Shown here: positions 44,173 to 55,216 of the stretch, one piece after another
How positions within the stretch are numbered: position 1 is the first letter of the stretch
Layout of the letters: each line of letters opens with the position of its first letter
NCBI GenBank assembly: GCA_963971535.1
Contig: OZ020598.1
Span: forward strand, 89,046,985-89,110,984
Source: Notolepis coatsorum
Taxonomy: Eukaryota > Chordata > Actinopteri > Aulopiformes > Paralepididae
Direction of reading: 5' to 3'
Length of the DNA stretch: 64,000 bases
Position numbers and translations under genes: made by a program
The notes under the pieces: generated by a model
What the model was told of the DNA's origin: nothing
Databases searched by the model: none
Seen by the model: the letters and a program-made list of their open reading frames with translations, nothing else

Positions 44173-44407
44173 CTATGTTGGATTCTAGTATTTTTAAACA
44201 GGCTGTTTGGATGTAACATTACCTGGATGTAACGCTACCCTGGCGCCCAATGTGTTAATAATAAATAATATTATTATTTAACAGTTTTATACTACATTCT
44301 ACCAAACATTTTTAGTTTCTGTTCGCTGGTTCTGGTTCTGCTTGCGGCTGAACCAGACTATAGTGGTGCTACCAGTCTAAGGGCATGACCTCACAACTCG
44401 GGTACCA

Positions 44408-44821
44408 ACATAGGGAGGTGTAGTCTGACGTCACTTTGGACCGCCCGCGAGGTCCACCCGTATAGGGATTTATCATTGGGAAAATGGATTAGCGGCTATT
44501 GTAACAATTCTGCCTCATGAACATTGGAAAGCTTTCCATTTTTGCACAAAATGAGTTCCCTTCTATCACTAACATTATTGTTTAAGCATTTTTGGTTGAA
44601 ATAAAATTACGCGATTTCTTTTTACAATTAATTGCGAATATTTTCATGTTGAGCTATAGATTGTGGATGAATACGCACAGAAAGGTACACCATGCAAATG
44701 TTCATGCTTTATTTGATTTAAACGAGACGATTTAGAAATGGGCAATGGGGAAATACGTTGCAATTTTGCGAGGTGGACCGGCCGGAAACAGCAATGACGT
44801 AACCACTACACCTCCCTGTTG
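44408..44821. mobile_element. MITE with AGGGAGGTGTAGT inverted ends
   Basis: Left AGGGAGGTGTAGTCTGACGT and right ACGTAACCACTACACCTCCC are inverted copies; subterminal GAGGTCCACC and GAGGTGGACC also pair. The target duplication is not clear. Confidence 0.7.
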
Positions 44822-45037
44822 TCTTGACTTTCCAGGGATGTGATCAGGACAAAACCAAAAGCAAAAGACAATGGAGAGTCAAGTAGAAAAAAAGGCTCCA
44901 TTAGAAATGAATGAGACTATTGTGAGAGTTGTGTCCAAAAACTCTGAAAAAACTGAACAGAACATCCCAGCTAATGAGTAGCTATGACTACCCCAGTCTG
45001 GCCCTGCAATGGAAATCAGTAATTTCAGTTCAATCCT

Positions 45038-45043
45038 TTTATT
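45038..45043 (-). terminator. Polyadenylation signal of the matrin-type gene
   Basis: AATAAA on the minus strand, 17 bases past the presumed stop codon at 45060-45062. The position implies an unusually short 3'UTR. Confidence 0.4.
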
Positions 45044-45059
45044 GTAACACATACAGGTG

Positions 45060-45095
45060 TCAGGGTGCAGCTCCAGCCACTTCACCAGCTTGCTC
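45060..45095 (-). CDS. Candidate last coding exon of the matrin-type gene
   Basis: After the acceptor GTCTTTTCCAG the exon reads EQAGEVAGAAP and a TGA stop. Phase 0 matches the donor of the zinc-finger exon (TTTAAG|GTAAG), so the join would be ...EKFK-EQAG. The AATAAA nearby supports a terminal exon. It is only 12 codons, so the call depends on signals and phase; an unseen exon between 45.1 and 49.0 kb is possible. Confidence 0.45.
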   Translation of the reverse strand, partial: EQAGEVAGAAP

Positions 45096-45134
45096 CTGGA
45101 AAAGACAAGACAAAAAGTAACAAGAGTTTATTAC

Positions 45135-45703
45135 TAGTTCTGTCAGGCGATTACAAAAATTAATCTAATTAATTACAGGATTTGTAATAAATTAATCACA
45201 TTTTAATCACATAACCATTTTATGCCTGATATTTCATATTCTATAATCATATTTCAAATTGCATGTGTCCGGATGGCAGAATTCAGTACTGTATCTACAA
45301 AACCTTCTGTTTAATCATCTTCCATTTATTAATTTGCTTAGATTTTTCAGGTCTGGTCAATTTTAGCATGGTGTTATTCACAGTCAAAGATAACTTTTTT
45401 TTATTGATATTCTCATTTGGTTCATTACAATTTACTCAAGCCTAGTAACAGACAGTGTTTCTGACACTGGGAATACATTCCCTGAGAATCTCTGAGATCC
45501 ATAGATGTCCCTAGAATCAGATACCAAGAACATGCAAATGGACCATGTAAATGTGTATTCTACGTTCTTATGGAATGAATGAGATAAAAAAAAAAAAATA
45601 ATAAAAAATAAAATAAAAAAAACGTTTAAATAAATTTTGAGTTAATTGTCATAACGCGATAATTTACTGTGTAATCAATTAATGCGATAAACTGACAGCC
45701 CTA
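45135..45703. mobile_element. hAT MITE, 569 bp
   Basis: The ends TAGTTCTGTCAG and, inverted, TAGGGCTGTCAG resemble the ubiquitous fish TAGGGCTGTCA elements. A perfect 8-bp target duplication TTTATTAC lies at 45127-45134 and 45704-45711. AT-rich, no ORF. Confidence 0.92.
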
Positions 45704-45720
45704 TTTATTACATGTGGTAC

Positions 45721-46156
45721 CAGTGTTGTAGTACTCGTATTTGTAGTACTGATTTTCAGGACTCGTGACTCGACTTGGACTCGAGCATTGACTGCATTCG
45801 GACTCGGAAGGTGCAGACGAGGACTCAGACCTGTTAATTGATAAGTTATTTATTTTTGATTCTTTTTGTAATACGCTCTAATCATTTGGCATAAGATATT
45901 GATGTAGTGCATTTGTTTGGCTATTGTGTCACAAAGTAAATAAACTCCCTTTGAAATGGTGACCGCTGTGTCATTTATGTTTAATGTATGTATGTCAGCT
46001 CTTTGACTGCCAGAGTGGAGTGGACTCAACTTTCGATGACTTGGACTCGGACTAGGGTAATGGGGACTCGACTCGGGCTCTTCTTTGGTGACTCGGACTC
46101 GAACACTGAGGACTCGAGACTCGACCTTGAGATTTAGTGACTCGACTACAACACTG
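45721..46156. mobile_element. hAT MITE rich in GACTCG motifs, 436 bp
   Basis: The ends CAGTGTTGTAGT are inverted at both sides. The target duplication is TGTGGTAC (45713-45720) and TGTGTTAC (46157-46164), one mismatch. The interior is a low-complexity array of GACTCG/GACTTG. It lies 17 bp from the preceding MITE. Confidence 0.9.
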
Positions 46157-46587
46157 TGTGTTACAATGGATTGGGCATCTGACTGCCAATATGTCAATAT
46201 GTGTCAGGACTCGGGACCCAAAATGGATCTCGGTCCCCTTTCTTTGGGATCCCCATACGCTATAGGGCTGAAGTAAAGTCCAAGACTAGGCCCAGTCGAA
46301 TTCAGGTCGAGCATATAAAAATGTAAAACCTTAATGTCTTGTAAAGTCTTGAAGGAGGTGTAACAATTTTCCTAATTCACAATTTGATTCAACTTTCACA
46401 ATCAGATATTTGATATATTCTTTTCTTCCTACGCCTCTTTCTCTCTCTGCAGGGACAATAACATAGATTACTACTGGAAATGCAATGCAAGTTGCATGGT
46501 GATGCTGCACTTGTTCCACCAGGGACCTGTGTTTTGAATAGAGGCTACGGTTGTCCTGCGTTCTATTAATTGATTAGTTAATAACAT
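46157..46587. other. Unassigned intronic or intergenic spacer
   Basis: No coding exon or repeat could be identified. Confidence 0.35.
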
Positions 46588-47647
46588 CACTAGCGGACTG
46601 ACCATCGGGACCACCGGGAGTTTTCCCGGTGGCCTGGCAGACTGGCATGGCCTGGCTGCCCTGACAGACTGGCAAATGCTTTTTTTTTATTTTTAAATTT
46701 GTTTGTTTGTGCCTGCAGTCAGGCCACTGAACTCCGAAGCAGGCCAGGTCGGTATACATGTTTCTATTTGCGCTATAAGTTCAGGCAAGCAGGCAGGGAT
46801 GCGTGATTTTTTTTCGTAGCCGCAGTTTGCGAAGACGCTCTCTGATTGGCTAGCCCGCGTACAGCGAAGACCCTCTCTGATTGGTTTAGCTCCGAAGAAC
46901 TCTTCCGCCTTGTACATAATATTCTCTGCTTCGAAGTGGTTATGCTTTGGCCTCTGCCGAAACCCGGGAGATATGAACGTTTTGGATTGCTCTAGAATGG
47001 GTGAAGACGGACGTCGGACTAAAATTTAAAGAATGAGACGAAAGCGGGGCGCAATCAGAGGTGTTACTACACAAGTTTTGAATCAGATGGACATTGAAAT
47101 TGACGTGGAAACTCCAGATGTTGATCACTTGAGCACTTTATTGGATGTACTGGAGAGTGGGAGTTAAAGAAGACAGTTTGTTGGAACCTGACCGGGAAAT
47201 AGAACAGCTATAAGTCTGATGGATGATTTGGATGCTGATATTGAAGCGGAGATGGAAGGAGCGCGTCATTATGTTGAACTGACGGCAGCAGCGCGAGGGT
47301 GAGTGATACTATAATGAATCGATAGATCACAGAGAGCGCCAGTGAAGTAGAGAAATGTAATGTAACGTGCACCGGTAAACTTCTATAAAGGACACTTTCG
47401 TATTATAACCCGACATTTGGACAATCCATTATTTGGAAAGTAGTTATTCTATACAACTTGTATGGTCCGTTTTGTGACAGCGTCGCTGTCCATGGTGCTG
47501 TAATACTAGTGTATACAGCCTCTACAGTCTACAGTGCCACCACGTGATACAACGCAGCAAGATACAAAACACACCGGAGGGGGGGGTATGGGCCTGGCCT
47601 GCCTGAGTCAAATTCCCGGTAGGAATTATGGTCCCAGTCCGCGACTG
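46588..47647. mobile_element. Non-autonomous hAT element, 1,060 bp
   Basis: The ends CACTAGCGGACTG and, inverted, CAGTCGCGGACTG. A perfect 8-bp target duplication AATAACAT lies at 46580-46587 and 47648-47655. The subterminal ACCGGGAGTTTTCCCGGT is shared with the element at 6964-7826, in opposite orientation. No transposase frame. Confidence 0.93.
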
Positions 47648-47789
47648 AATAACATGTTAACATTAATACATTCTATTGATTAACATTCTATATTTAACAC
47701 ATTCTATTAATTAACATTCTATACATTAACACGTTCTATTGATTAACATTCTATATATGAACATGTTTTATTGATTAACATTCTATATA

Positions 47790-48823
47790 TTAACACTTTC
47801 AGTGCCAACAACGAGATATCTCGTTTGTTCATGCCGACCGTTCAGTGCCAACGACGATAGATCTCATCAATCTAGCCTTACATTAGTGCTGCAAACTCTC
47901 TCTGAGCTACATTGGGAAAATACCGCCGCCTATCGTCTCTCCCTGTGGTACTGCACCCCTTTGGAATGGATTGAATGAAACGCATGGAGGGAAAAAATCC
48001 TGCTTCCTCATTTTACTTCTCAGGCAAGTCACCCGAGAGGATCGGATTCATTGCCGAGCCCCAGAACAGCGTGGAATACATATTTCCAGTACCCAGCGTT
48101 TGATCAATAAACGCGATCGATATTTGGAATGGCGATCAGGAATTGGAATAAACTTTTTGGAGAACATCTGATCTGAGGTAAGGAATCTATTTTACCAGTC
48201 TTAGGATAATCAGAGCTTTTTTCACAGAGATATCAACGTGTGCCCTACGTGTGTGTGTGTGTGTGCTGATCAGGAAATGAGATAATCAATTTTTCAGCCC
48301 GCTTCTATAGCGTGCATAAGTACACATATACTATTGATAATCTAGCGTTTATTTGAAAACTATTCATAAATAGGCCGAACAATGACGTTCTTTTTTTGTG
48401 TATTCCAGAATATTCCAGTAAAGGGCGATTATCACAGAATCTTTATATTTTCCTGCAACTTTCCAAAAACAAGCGTTTTTCAAAATGGTATAAAACGGAA
48501 ATGAACCGATTAAAAAACAATCCGTTTCGACAATGTTGACTGCAAACAAGTCATTGATAAGCGACGGACAGATTAGACACAATTGGAGTTGCTAATAAAC
48601 AATTTAAAACATTGTTACTCCATGAGTGGTTCTCACAGAGCGAGCCGTGTATTTCCGCCATTGGTGTCACCGCGCATGCGCACCAGGCATTTGGCTGCCT
48701 GGTCCAGGCATTACAGGCGGAAATACACGGCTCGCTCTGTGAGTACCAATCGTGGAGTAACAATGTTTTAAACTGTTTATTAGCAACTCCGAGCTTCCAG
48801 ACCATACTGTAAAGATGTGTTAA
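47790..48823. mobile_element. piggyBac-like MITE, copy 2 (with nested foldback)
   Basis: The left end TTAACACTTTCAGTGCCAAC resembles copy 1. The interior at 48530-48580 is the complement of 51660-51710 in copy 3. A TTAA at 48820-48823 after GATGTG is the likely right end. A foldback element lies inside. Confidence 0.6.
48584..48790. mobile_element. Foldback MITE, about 75-bp arms
   Basis: Arms 48584-48659 and 48716-48790 are near-perfect inverted copies (GGAGTTGCTAATAAAC at the outside, GAGCGAGCCGTGTATTTCCG inside). The loop has nested CAGGCATTTGG...CCAGGCATTAC. Similarity between arms is over 90% by eye. Confidence 0.92.
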
Positions 48824-48990
48824 ACCCATATTGTACGCTGGGTATCTTTGAAATTCATATCTGATATATTTTTGACCCACCGCGAGCCCCCCGTCCACGC
48901 TTGGTACCTTATTATGACACTGGTTGCGGTCTACGTGAGAGTGACTGCGGTACAGCCCCAGGCTACACGCAGTCACGAAAGGGGCTACTT

Positions 48991-49063
48991 CTTACCTTAA
49001 ACCACTGATCTATCAGAACACCTTCTTACCTTAAACCACTGATCTATCAGAACACCTTCTTAC
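48991..49063 (-). repeat. 34-bp tandem repeat carrying the splice donor
   Basis: The minus strand from the zinc-finger exon reads TTTAAG|GTAAGAAGGTG, then the same donor 34 and 68 bases further. The three GTAAG donors lie at 49059-49063, 49025-49029 and 48991-48995. The unit includes TTCTGATAGATCAGTGG. Use of the second or third donor would add 34 or 68 bases and shift the frame. Confidence 0.9.
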
Positions 49064-49182
49064 CTTAAACTTTTCACGGTGTGATCTGGTTCTACAGTGC
49101 ATGGTGGCTTCTTCCTTCGTGACATAGATGACCTCACACAGGTTACAGAAATAGCCGGTGGCAGGTTTGATAAACTCAGTTC
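49064..49182 (-). CDS. Matrin-type zinc-finger exon
   Basis: 119 bp between acceptor TTTGCTACAG and donor GTAAGAAGG. It encodes (G)TEFIKPATGYFCNLCEV, then IYVTKEEATMHCRTRSHREKFK, a matrin/U1-type C2H2 finger (C-x2-C ... H-x5-H spacing class) as found near the C-terminus of matrin-3, ZNF638 and CIZ1. Such fingers bind RNA or DNA in the nuclear matrix. Start phase 1 matches the upstream exon (GTT G|GA ACT). Neighbouring exons and the acidic repeat region make a matrin-3/ZNF638-like protein the best guess, but the RRM exons lie outside the window. Confidence 0.88.
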
Positions 49183-49265
49183 CTGTAGCAAAATAAAGTA
49201 ACAATTACTTAAGTATGTACACACAGTATGGTATTGTGATATTCAAAATTATATTATATTGATAC

Positions 49266-49950
49266 ATAAAGGGACACTCCACCAAAAAAGATAAAGCACA
49301 TTTATTATGGCCATAATCTCACACAGATTCCAAAACTGTACAATTAATTTGGTTTGAGAGTTATTGAGTTAAAAGATATGTGATGTCATCATGATGTAAT
49401 TTATTCCAGGAAGTAATAAATACAGCTCAGTGAAATTAGGAACATTTTAAATATCAAGGCTGTGAGTGATTGACAGTTCCTAGAAAGGTATATGCAAATT
49501 ACTTGCTATATTTTATGGACGCCACGGTGAGGACATTTTCCCACCAATTAAAAACAACACTGGTGTTACTGGGTGACACCGGACATTTTACAAGATGACG
49601 CTCAATATCTGTAGAGTGCTTACTTTGATCTTCAACATTATGTGGCTACATTGATCCGCTGTGTCGGTCCAGGCGTCTACGTCTGTTTTTAATCAATTTC
49701 CAATGAATATGGGTTTTATTTCAATATATATATAAAGCATACACTGGTGGGGTGGTGGGCAAGTAATGTACTCTTGAACACCGGTAACACCGACTCCCGC
49801 AGCAAGCCTACTATACATCATAATGACATCACACATCTGAACTCTACTCAATAACTAAAAAAACCAATTCATTTGTACAAAATTATTTATAATTTGGGGA
49901 TATGTGTGAGATGATTAATCAGCTTAATTTTTTCATGGAGTATTGCTTTA
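49266..49950. mobile_element. MITE with TAAAG..ACTCCA inverted ends
   Basis: The left TAAAGGGACACTCCACCAAA and the inverted right TAAAGCAATACTCCATGAAA pair. Internal segments also pair loosely (ATGTGATGTCATCATGATGT and ACATCATAATGACATCACAC). About 685 bp, no ORF, target duplication not determined. Confidence 0.75.
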
Positions 49951-50089
49951 ACAGCTGGTAGGGTGGTACTCTTCACATGCCATTTCAAAGCTGTTCTTTC
50001 AAAATGTTCAGTTGCTATTGCATGCACTTATCTGTGTTTCATTACGCTTGTGAGTGCATGCTTTACCAACTGTTTTGCCTGTTTTATTG

Positions 50090-50412
50090 CAACACTACTA
50101 TCACCAACATCTAAGAAGGGAGATCCCCCCTTGAATGGCCCTTCTAAAGTTTCTCTCCTCCACATTGCCTGTGGTGCATTTTTTCCTATTGCTAGGTTTT
50201 AGTGAGTTTTTTCTTACCTTCGCATGGGGTATGTCTGCCTGGGAGTGTTGCATTTATTTATTTAAAATTGTTTGGACTTTATGGTGTTTTTGTTTTGTTC
50301 TTGATTTATTGTGATGTTTCTTCTTGACTTGTTTAAAGAAGACGTGTCCGGCCCATGGGGACATTAACATGTGTTGTCGGGCCTTACAAATAAATTTGAT
50401 TTGATTTGATTC
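50090..50412 (+). mobile_element. LINE 3' tail with TTGAT repeats
   Basis: It ends CAAATAAATTTGATTTGATT. The upstream text (CCCTTCTAAAGTTTCTCTCC, TTAGTGAGTTTTTTCTTACC) is typical of L2-like 3'UTRs in fish. Sense strand is plus, opposite to the host gene. Confidence 0.6.
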
Positions 50413-50750
50413 TGTTATGGAAGAACATCCGACTGCTTGAAAGTATGAAAGGCCTGAAATTTCATCTAGTAATTAATTTAATCACGGCTTCTTAAATTTC
50501 AATTGCCTTGTGTAAACTGACAACAATCTTGTACTTGACAGTCTGTTTAACAGTTAGCAATATGACTGGCCGAAAGGCATTTCATCTGTGACGTTTTGTC
50601 ATAACCACTCTATCAATATCATTATTACTATTTTGTCAGAGCATCACTGTCATTAAGTACCTTATTTGTTTCAAAGTTAATGTGCTTGGTTAAATAAAGT
50701 AAAACATAATTTTAATTAAATTAAATTAAATTAAATCATCTCATTAAGTG
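50413..50750. other. Intronic non-coding sequence
   Basis: AT-rich, with an AAATTAAATTAAATTAAAT run at about 50717-50736 just downstream of the splice donor of the next exon. No feature otherwise. Confidence 0.4.
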
Positions 50751-50761
50751 CAGTATCTTAC

Positions 50762-50908
50762 CAACTGGATCACTGAGCTCATCTAGATCCATACTGGATT
50801 CTGCTCCATGAACATCCATCTCTGGTTTTGGTTCGTTCTGCTCTGGTCTGGTGTTCTCCGCTGTGGGTTCACACTGCTGCTGTGAGCTGGACTCAACTGC
50901 CATTTCTG
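50762..50908 (-). CDS. Internal exon of the matrin-type gene (acidic, Gln/Ser-rich)
   Basis: 147 bp between acceptor ATCATACTCAG and donor GTAAGATACTG. It encodes (A)EMAVESSSQQQCEPTAEN, then RPEQNEPKPEMDVHGAESS and MDLDELSDPVG. Both ends are phase 1, so it is symmetric and could be skipped without frame change. It joins upstream to the exon at 60941 (CAA G|CA GAA) and downstream to the finger exon. The low-complexity acidic composition suggests a disordered linker before the finger. Confidence 0.82.
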
Positions 50909-51543
50909 CTGAGTATGATCCACAGTTTTGAGTAGAAGTTGAATAAACACAGTATGGCAATGACCAATCATTTGCAAAATATGAATTATTAATATATTGT
51001 ATCATAACGGATATCATAACAAAATTATAACAATTACTTTCAGCTTACGTTAGATAACCATTTATGAATTCGTTTTTATTATTTAGGTTAAAACATTTGA
51101 AATACTACAGTGCATTAAGTATTGGTTAATAATTAACAATTCCTTTTTAAAGCATTAATAAACATTATTTAGTAGTCTATTATAAAGTTGCAACTATATA
51201 CTCAGTATATAGAAGAAAAACTTTGCGTGAAGAGTTTTAGCAAATAGCTCCCGAACATATCGAAGACACGTATATATATTGTGAAATAAAAGTGTTCCAT
51301 TATTACATGGCAAAAAAAACATTCATCAGGGTCATATAATACTGCAGGTAAGACACCTTTAAAAACTCAATGAAGGTTCACATTGAGTGAGTTAATTAGT
51401 AAGTACCCGGTAAGTTAATTAGGTGGTAAGTTATGAAGCTAGACTATTAACAACCTAATATTGGACAGAAGACTGTCCTAGCCTGTACATGAATATATTT
51501 ATAAATTAGTCTTATTACATTAAATTAGTATACATGTGTCTTA

Positions 51544-52495
51544 TTAACTCATTCAGCGCCGGAGCTATATGCTTGATATAAGTCTAGATGGCCACCGCTT
51601 TAATCAATGGGAGGAATGGGAGATTTATATCTTAAAATATATCTTAAATTATGGCTATGGGTCTAATACACTAGTCGATTATCAGTGAGTTGCTTGCAGT
51701 CAACATGTACAAAACGGATAGTTTTTACATCTGTACATTTGCGTTTTATACCGTTTTGAATAAGAGTATAGTTTTGGTGATTTAAGTAATTCCAGAGAAA
51801 GGCGCGATAATAGCCCTTTAGTGGAATACACAAAGCACGTTGTAATTTTTCGGCTGATTATCGAATCTTCCTGAAATCAACGCTAGATCATAATTATTAT
51901 CCTTCCTCGTGCATGTATGCAATGTTGTTTAGACCGGAGCGCCGCTCCCCCCCCTCCTCCCACCCAACGGAAAACAGCCAAACATACACACACAGATATA
52001 GCGTCGATCAGGGTAGAAATACATATCAGATCAACGATAACATTTATATATGATGTTCTTACCTTGTATCTGATGTAATGCAAAAGAGATAATCCAATTA
52101 TCTGATCGCCATTTGAAGTACTGGGCGCGGAGGTCCGTGCCACGTTCAATGGCATTGCATATGGGGGGGGGGGGCAGCCTCGCAGATCTATCGTTGAAAT
52201 CAGGTTACCTCGCCTGATTATTTTTAAACCACGCCCGCACGGCTTGGATCGTCTCAGAAAAAAACGATACCATTCCCAGTGGAGTGCAATACCAGCCGGA
52301 AGGCATAGGGGGCGGTATTTGCCCTTTTGCGAGCTCAGACCCATTCCCAACGATAACATCAGGCTGGATGGATGAAAATGAATGGATATCGCTAATAAAA
52401 GAAATAACGATTAAAACCCGACTATACTCGTGATTGGCGCTCAAGCGATGGCGAGTTAACCCGACTATCATCGGGTCTGGTGTCCAATGAGTTAA
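51544..52495. mobile_element. piggyBac-like MITE, copy 3
   Basis: TTAA at 51544-51547 and 52492-52495. The inner ends CTCATTCAGCGCC and, inverted, CTCATTGGACACC are related to the other copies. There is poly-G at 52158-52173. It lies in the same intron as the L1 element, only about 240 bp from the L1 5' end. Confidence 0.75.
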
Positions 52496-52910
52496 AGGCT
52501 TTTAATCAGTTCACAAGATACAAAGTGTCTTGATTATTTTTGGAAGCTAGTATTCTGCTAGTTACTTGTCAAGTTAATACATTTTTCTGTATACTGAATA
52601 TCCAAATGTATAACCCACCAAAATAATGTTTATTAATGCTTTAAAATTTAGCTTTTACCTAGATATCATTATAACATTATATAGGCCTATATAATTTACT
52701 AACCATTGGTAAATGGTTAAAAACAAAAACAAATCAGGGGGGGCGGAGCTGAGCGATCATGGAGTAGACGTGTTTCACATGAGCTCCCTTCTACCGTGCT
52801 GAATATACGTTTCTCCCCATTAGTCTTTATTTTATTTTTATTTGTTTTTTATCTGTTTGCTAGGTCGTCGTGTTTAGTATACTGTCATCGACTTTTTTCG
52901 ACTTTCTGCG

Positions 52911-53819
52911 ATGACGGGGGTGGAAACCAGAGCCATGAGCGCCCCAACCAGCAAACCACCACCACCGGGCCTGGCCGCATCGTCGCCCGGTGTCGGGGAG
53001 ATAAGCGAAGCTGTGCTCTTGGTCATGACCAAGCTACACGCAGACTCTGAGGCACGCGTCGCTGAAGCACAGAAGAAAGTGTTGGCGGATTTTTGTGTCA
53101 ACCTCCATCGTGAGATATCAGAAGAAATACGGCTGGCGGTAGTCCCGCTGACAGACAAGATGGAGTCGATGCACGCTGCCTCCTCGGCTAATGCTAACGA
53201 ACTAGCCATGCTAACGACGGAGGTATCATTACAGTGCGAGAAGATGGCGGGTCTCGAATCCGCCCTGCTGGCTAGGCAGGCTGAAGTCAACAAACTACAG
53301 TCGGCAATGGAGGAGATGCAGTCCCGGGATAGACGCCACAACGTCAGGATTGTTGGAGTACCGGAGGCCAGCGGTGAAGGCCGTCTCTCTGAGACCATGC
53401 CCAAACTGCTGCAGAAAATACTAGGGACGGACGTCCTCCCTTCGCCTCCTGTCTGTGAGTCGGCCTACAGGGCGGGCAGGTTTTCTCCCGGCGTGAACAA
53501 AGAGCCGAGGCCCATCATAGTCAAGCTGAACAGGCTTCAGCAGAGAGAACTCATCATGCGGTCGGCTCGTACCAGAAGGGGTAATCTGAGGCTTGGCGAT
53601 CACAAAGTGGCCATTTTCGAAGACTTTACGCCGGAGGTTCAAGCACAGAGAGGCGAATACAAGGTGGTCCTGTCTAAGCTATGGAAACTAGGCCTGAGGC
53701 CCACGTTATTCGCTCCCGCGAAATTATCTGTGTTGGAGAAGGTCGATGGTCAGCGTTCATTTTGGTCGTTGGCTAAAGCGAAGGAATATCTCGCGGGGAT
53801 ACCCGAGACTGTTGCTTGA
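52911..53819 (+). CDS. L1 ORF1 protein
   Basis: 302 codons from ATG to TGA, uninterrupted. Pro-rich N-terminus, a likely coiled coil at about residues 60-140 (MLTTEVSLQCEKMAGLESAL), an RRM-like domain starting at RRHNVRIVGVPE (about 142), and a C-terminal domain (RPIIVKLNRLQQRELI, IFEDFTPEVQAQR). This matches the layout of L1 ORF1p, a trimeric RNA-binding chaperone that packages LINE RNA. Possible upstream in-frame starts are absent. The intact frame suggests recent activity. Confidence 0.9.
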   Translation: MTGVETRAMSAPTSKPPPPGLAASSPGVGEISEAVLLVMTKLHADSEARVAEAQKKVLADFCVNLHREISEEIRLAVVPLTDKMESMHAASSANANELAMLTTEVSLQCEKMAGLESALLARQAEVNKLQSAMEEMQSRDRRHNVRIVGVPEASGEGRLSETMPKLLQKILGTDVLPSPPVCESAYRAGRFSPGVNKEPRPIIVKLNRLQQRELIMRSARTRRGNLRLGDHKVAIFEDFTPEVQAQRGEYKVVLSKLWKLGLRPTLFAPAKLSVLEKVDGQRSFWSLAKAKEYLAGIPETVA

Positions 53820-54309
53820 TATCTATGTCGGGTGAGTGACTTGGCGGTGTGGGCCTATATACATTGATTAGGCCGACTATTCACAAATACTTGCTGTCAT
53901 GCCCAGACATGCTAACTGCCCACTGCCCATCCAACTAGCGGGGCTTCCCAATGACTTCTGTTACTTGCTAAAGCTGACCTCATGGTCGTACTTGTGTATC
54001 GCCTCTTTGGAAGCTAACGAGCTAGCTGAACAATGTACATAATAGGCTAACGTGCTATCCGGATTCATCACTAGCTTATGCGCTAGCCTCGGGCTAGCTA
54101 GCGGGCTTCGTCTATCGTCTGCGCTGAGACATTCGAGACCCGTTAATATTTACGCACTTTGGTTGTTGTTGCTGTTTAAGTGCAATCGGCTTGCACAATT
54201 CAACGGTGATGGGGACCTTAACTAACTTTTTGTATGCTGTTATTTTTATATCCAGGCTGTTTTGAGCTTTGGGCTCCGGTAGGAGAAGATCGGTTGAATA
54301 TATATATAA

Positions 54310-55216
54310 ACAAGATATGATAACAGGTTGTGTCAGGTATTGCTTTTTACCATCCCCAGGTTGATGAATGTGTTTATTTCTATTCTTACATAGGTTATGT
54401 CATTCCAGCCGTGGTGCCTGATCAGAGGGGAACTTACAGGTGTACACTTTGACCATAACCCCCTTTTCCCCTTCCTCTTATCATCGTTGTTTAAATTACA
54501 TTTGTTTGCACAATTTACCTGGAACCCGATCCTACCTTAAACTATATGCTGGTATGCTCTAATTTAATTTTGTTTTGAATTTTCCTTTATCCATTGGTAC
54601 TATTACATTGCGACGTTGATGCGCAGACTCGGAAATAGATGGTTGCAGGGTTGATGTTGAGTTGTTATAATAATGACTATTTTTTATTTTCTCCTTTTCC
54701 ATTATAGTTATCTCATGTTAGGGCCAAGGCTCACGGTGGTTTTCGACCGATATCTTTATTGAAACAATGTATGATAACAGGTGGTGTCAGGTGTTGCCTA
54801 TTACCATCCCAGGATTAATGAATGTGTTTAATTCTATTCTTACATAGGTTATGTCATTTCAGCCGTTGTGCCTGATCAGAGGGACTGCTTCAGGGGTGCA
54901 CTTTAACCATAACCCCTTTTTTCCCTTTCTTATTATTGTCATTGTTTAATTGACATTGTTCACACAATTTTGCACAATTAACCTGTGACCCGATCCTGCC
55001 TTAGACTATCGGCTGGGATGCTTTAATTTAATTTTGTTTTGAATTTTCCTGTACCCATTTGGGCTATAACATTGCGACGTTGAAGCGCAGATTCGGAAAT
55101 AGATGGTTGCAGGTTGATGTGGAGTTATTATTTAATAATGGCTATTTTTACCATTATGGTTGTCTCATGTTGGGGCCAAGGCTCAGGTGGTTTTCGACCG
55201 ATATCTTTATTGAATT
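54310..55216 (+). repeat. Two tandem ~453-bp units in the L1 inter-ORF spacer
   Basis: Unit 1 (about 54310-54762) and unit 2 (54763-55216) share TGATAACAGG, TATTCTTACATAGGTTATGT, GCCTGATCAGAGGG, ACATTGCGACGTTGA and CGACCGATATCTTTATTGAA in order, with many small differences. Neither has a long ORF. They may contain promoter or ribosome-entry function for ORF2, or be a by-product of replication slippage. Confidence 0.9.

Larger units (their letters stand above)
43157..44258. mobile_element. piggyBac-like MITE with TTAA ends, copy 1
   Basis: TTAA lies at 43157-43160 and 44255-44258. Inner ends CTCATTGAACGCCA and, inverted, CACATTGGGCGCCA are imperfect inverted repeats. The interior holds a SINE (43312-43760) and a duplicated block. 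Similar ends at 47.8 and 51.5 kb define a family. Assignment rests on TTAA and the ends only; no transposase is present. Confidence 0.75.
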
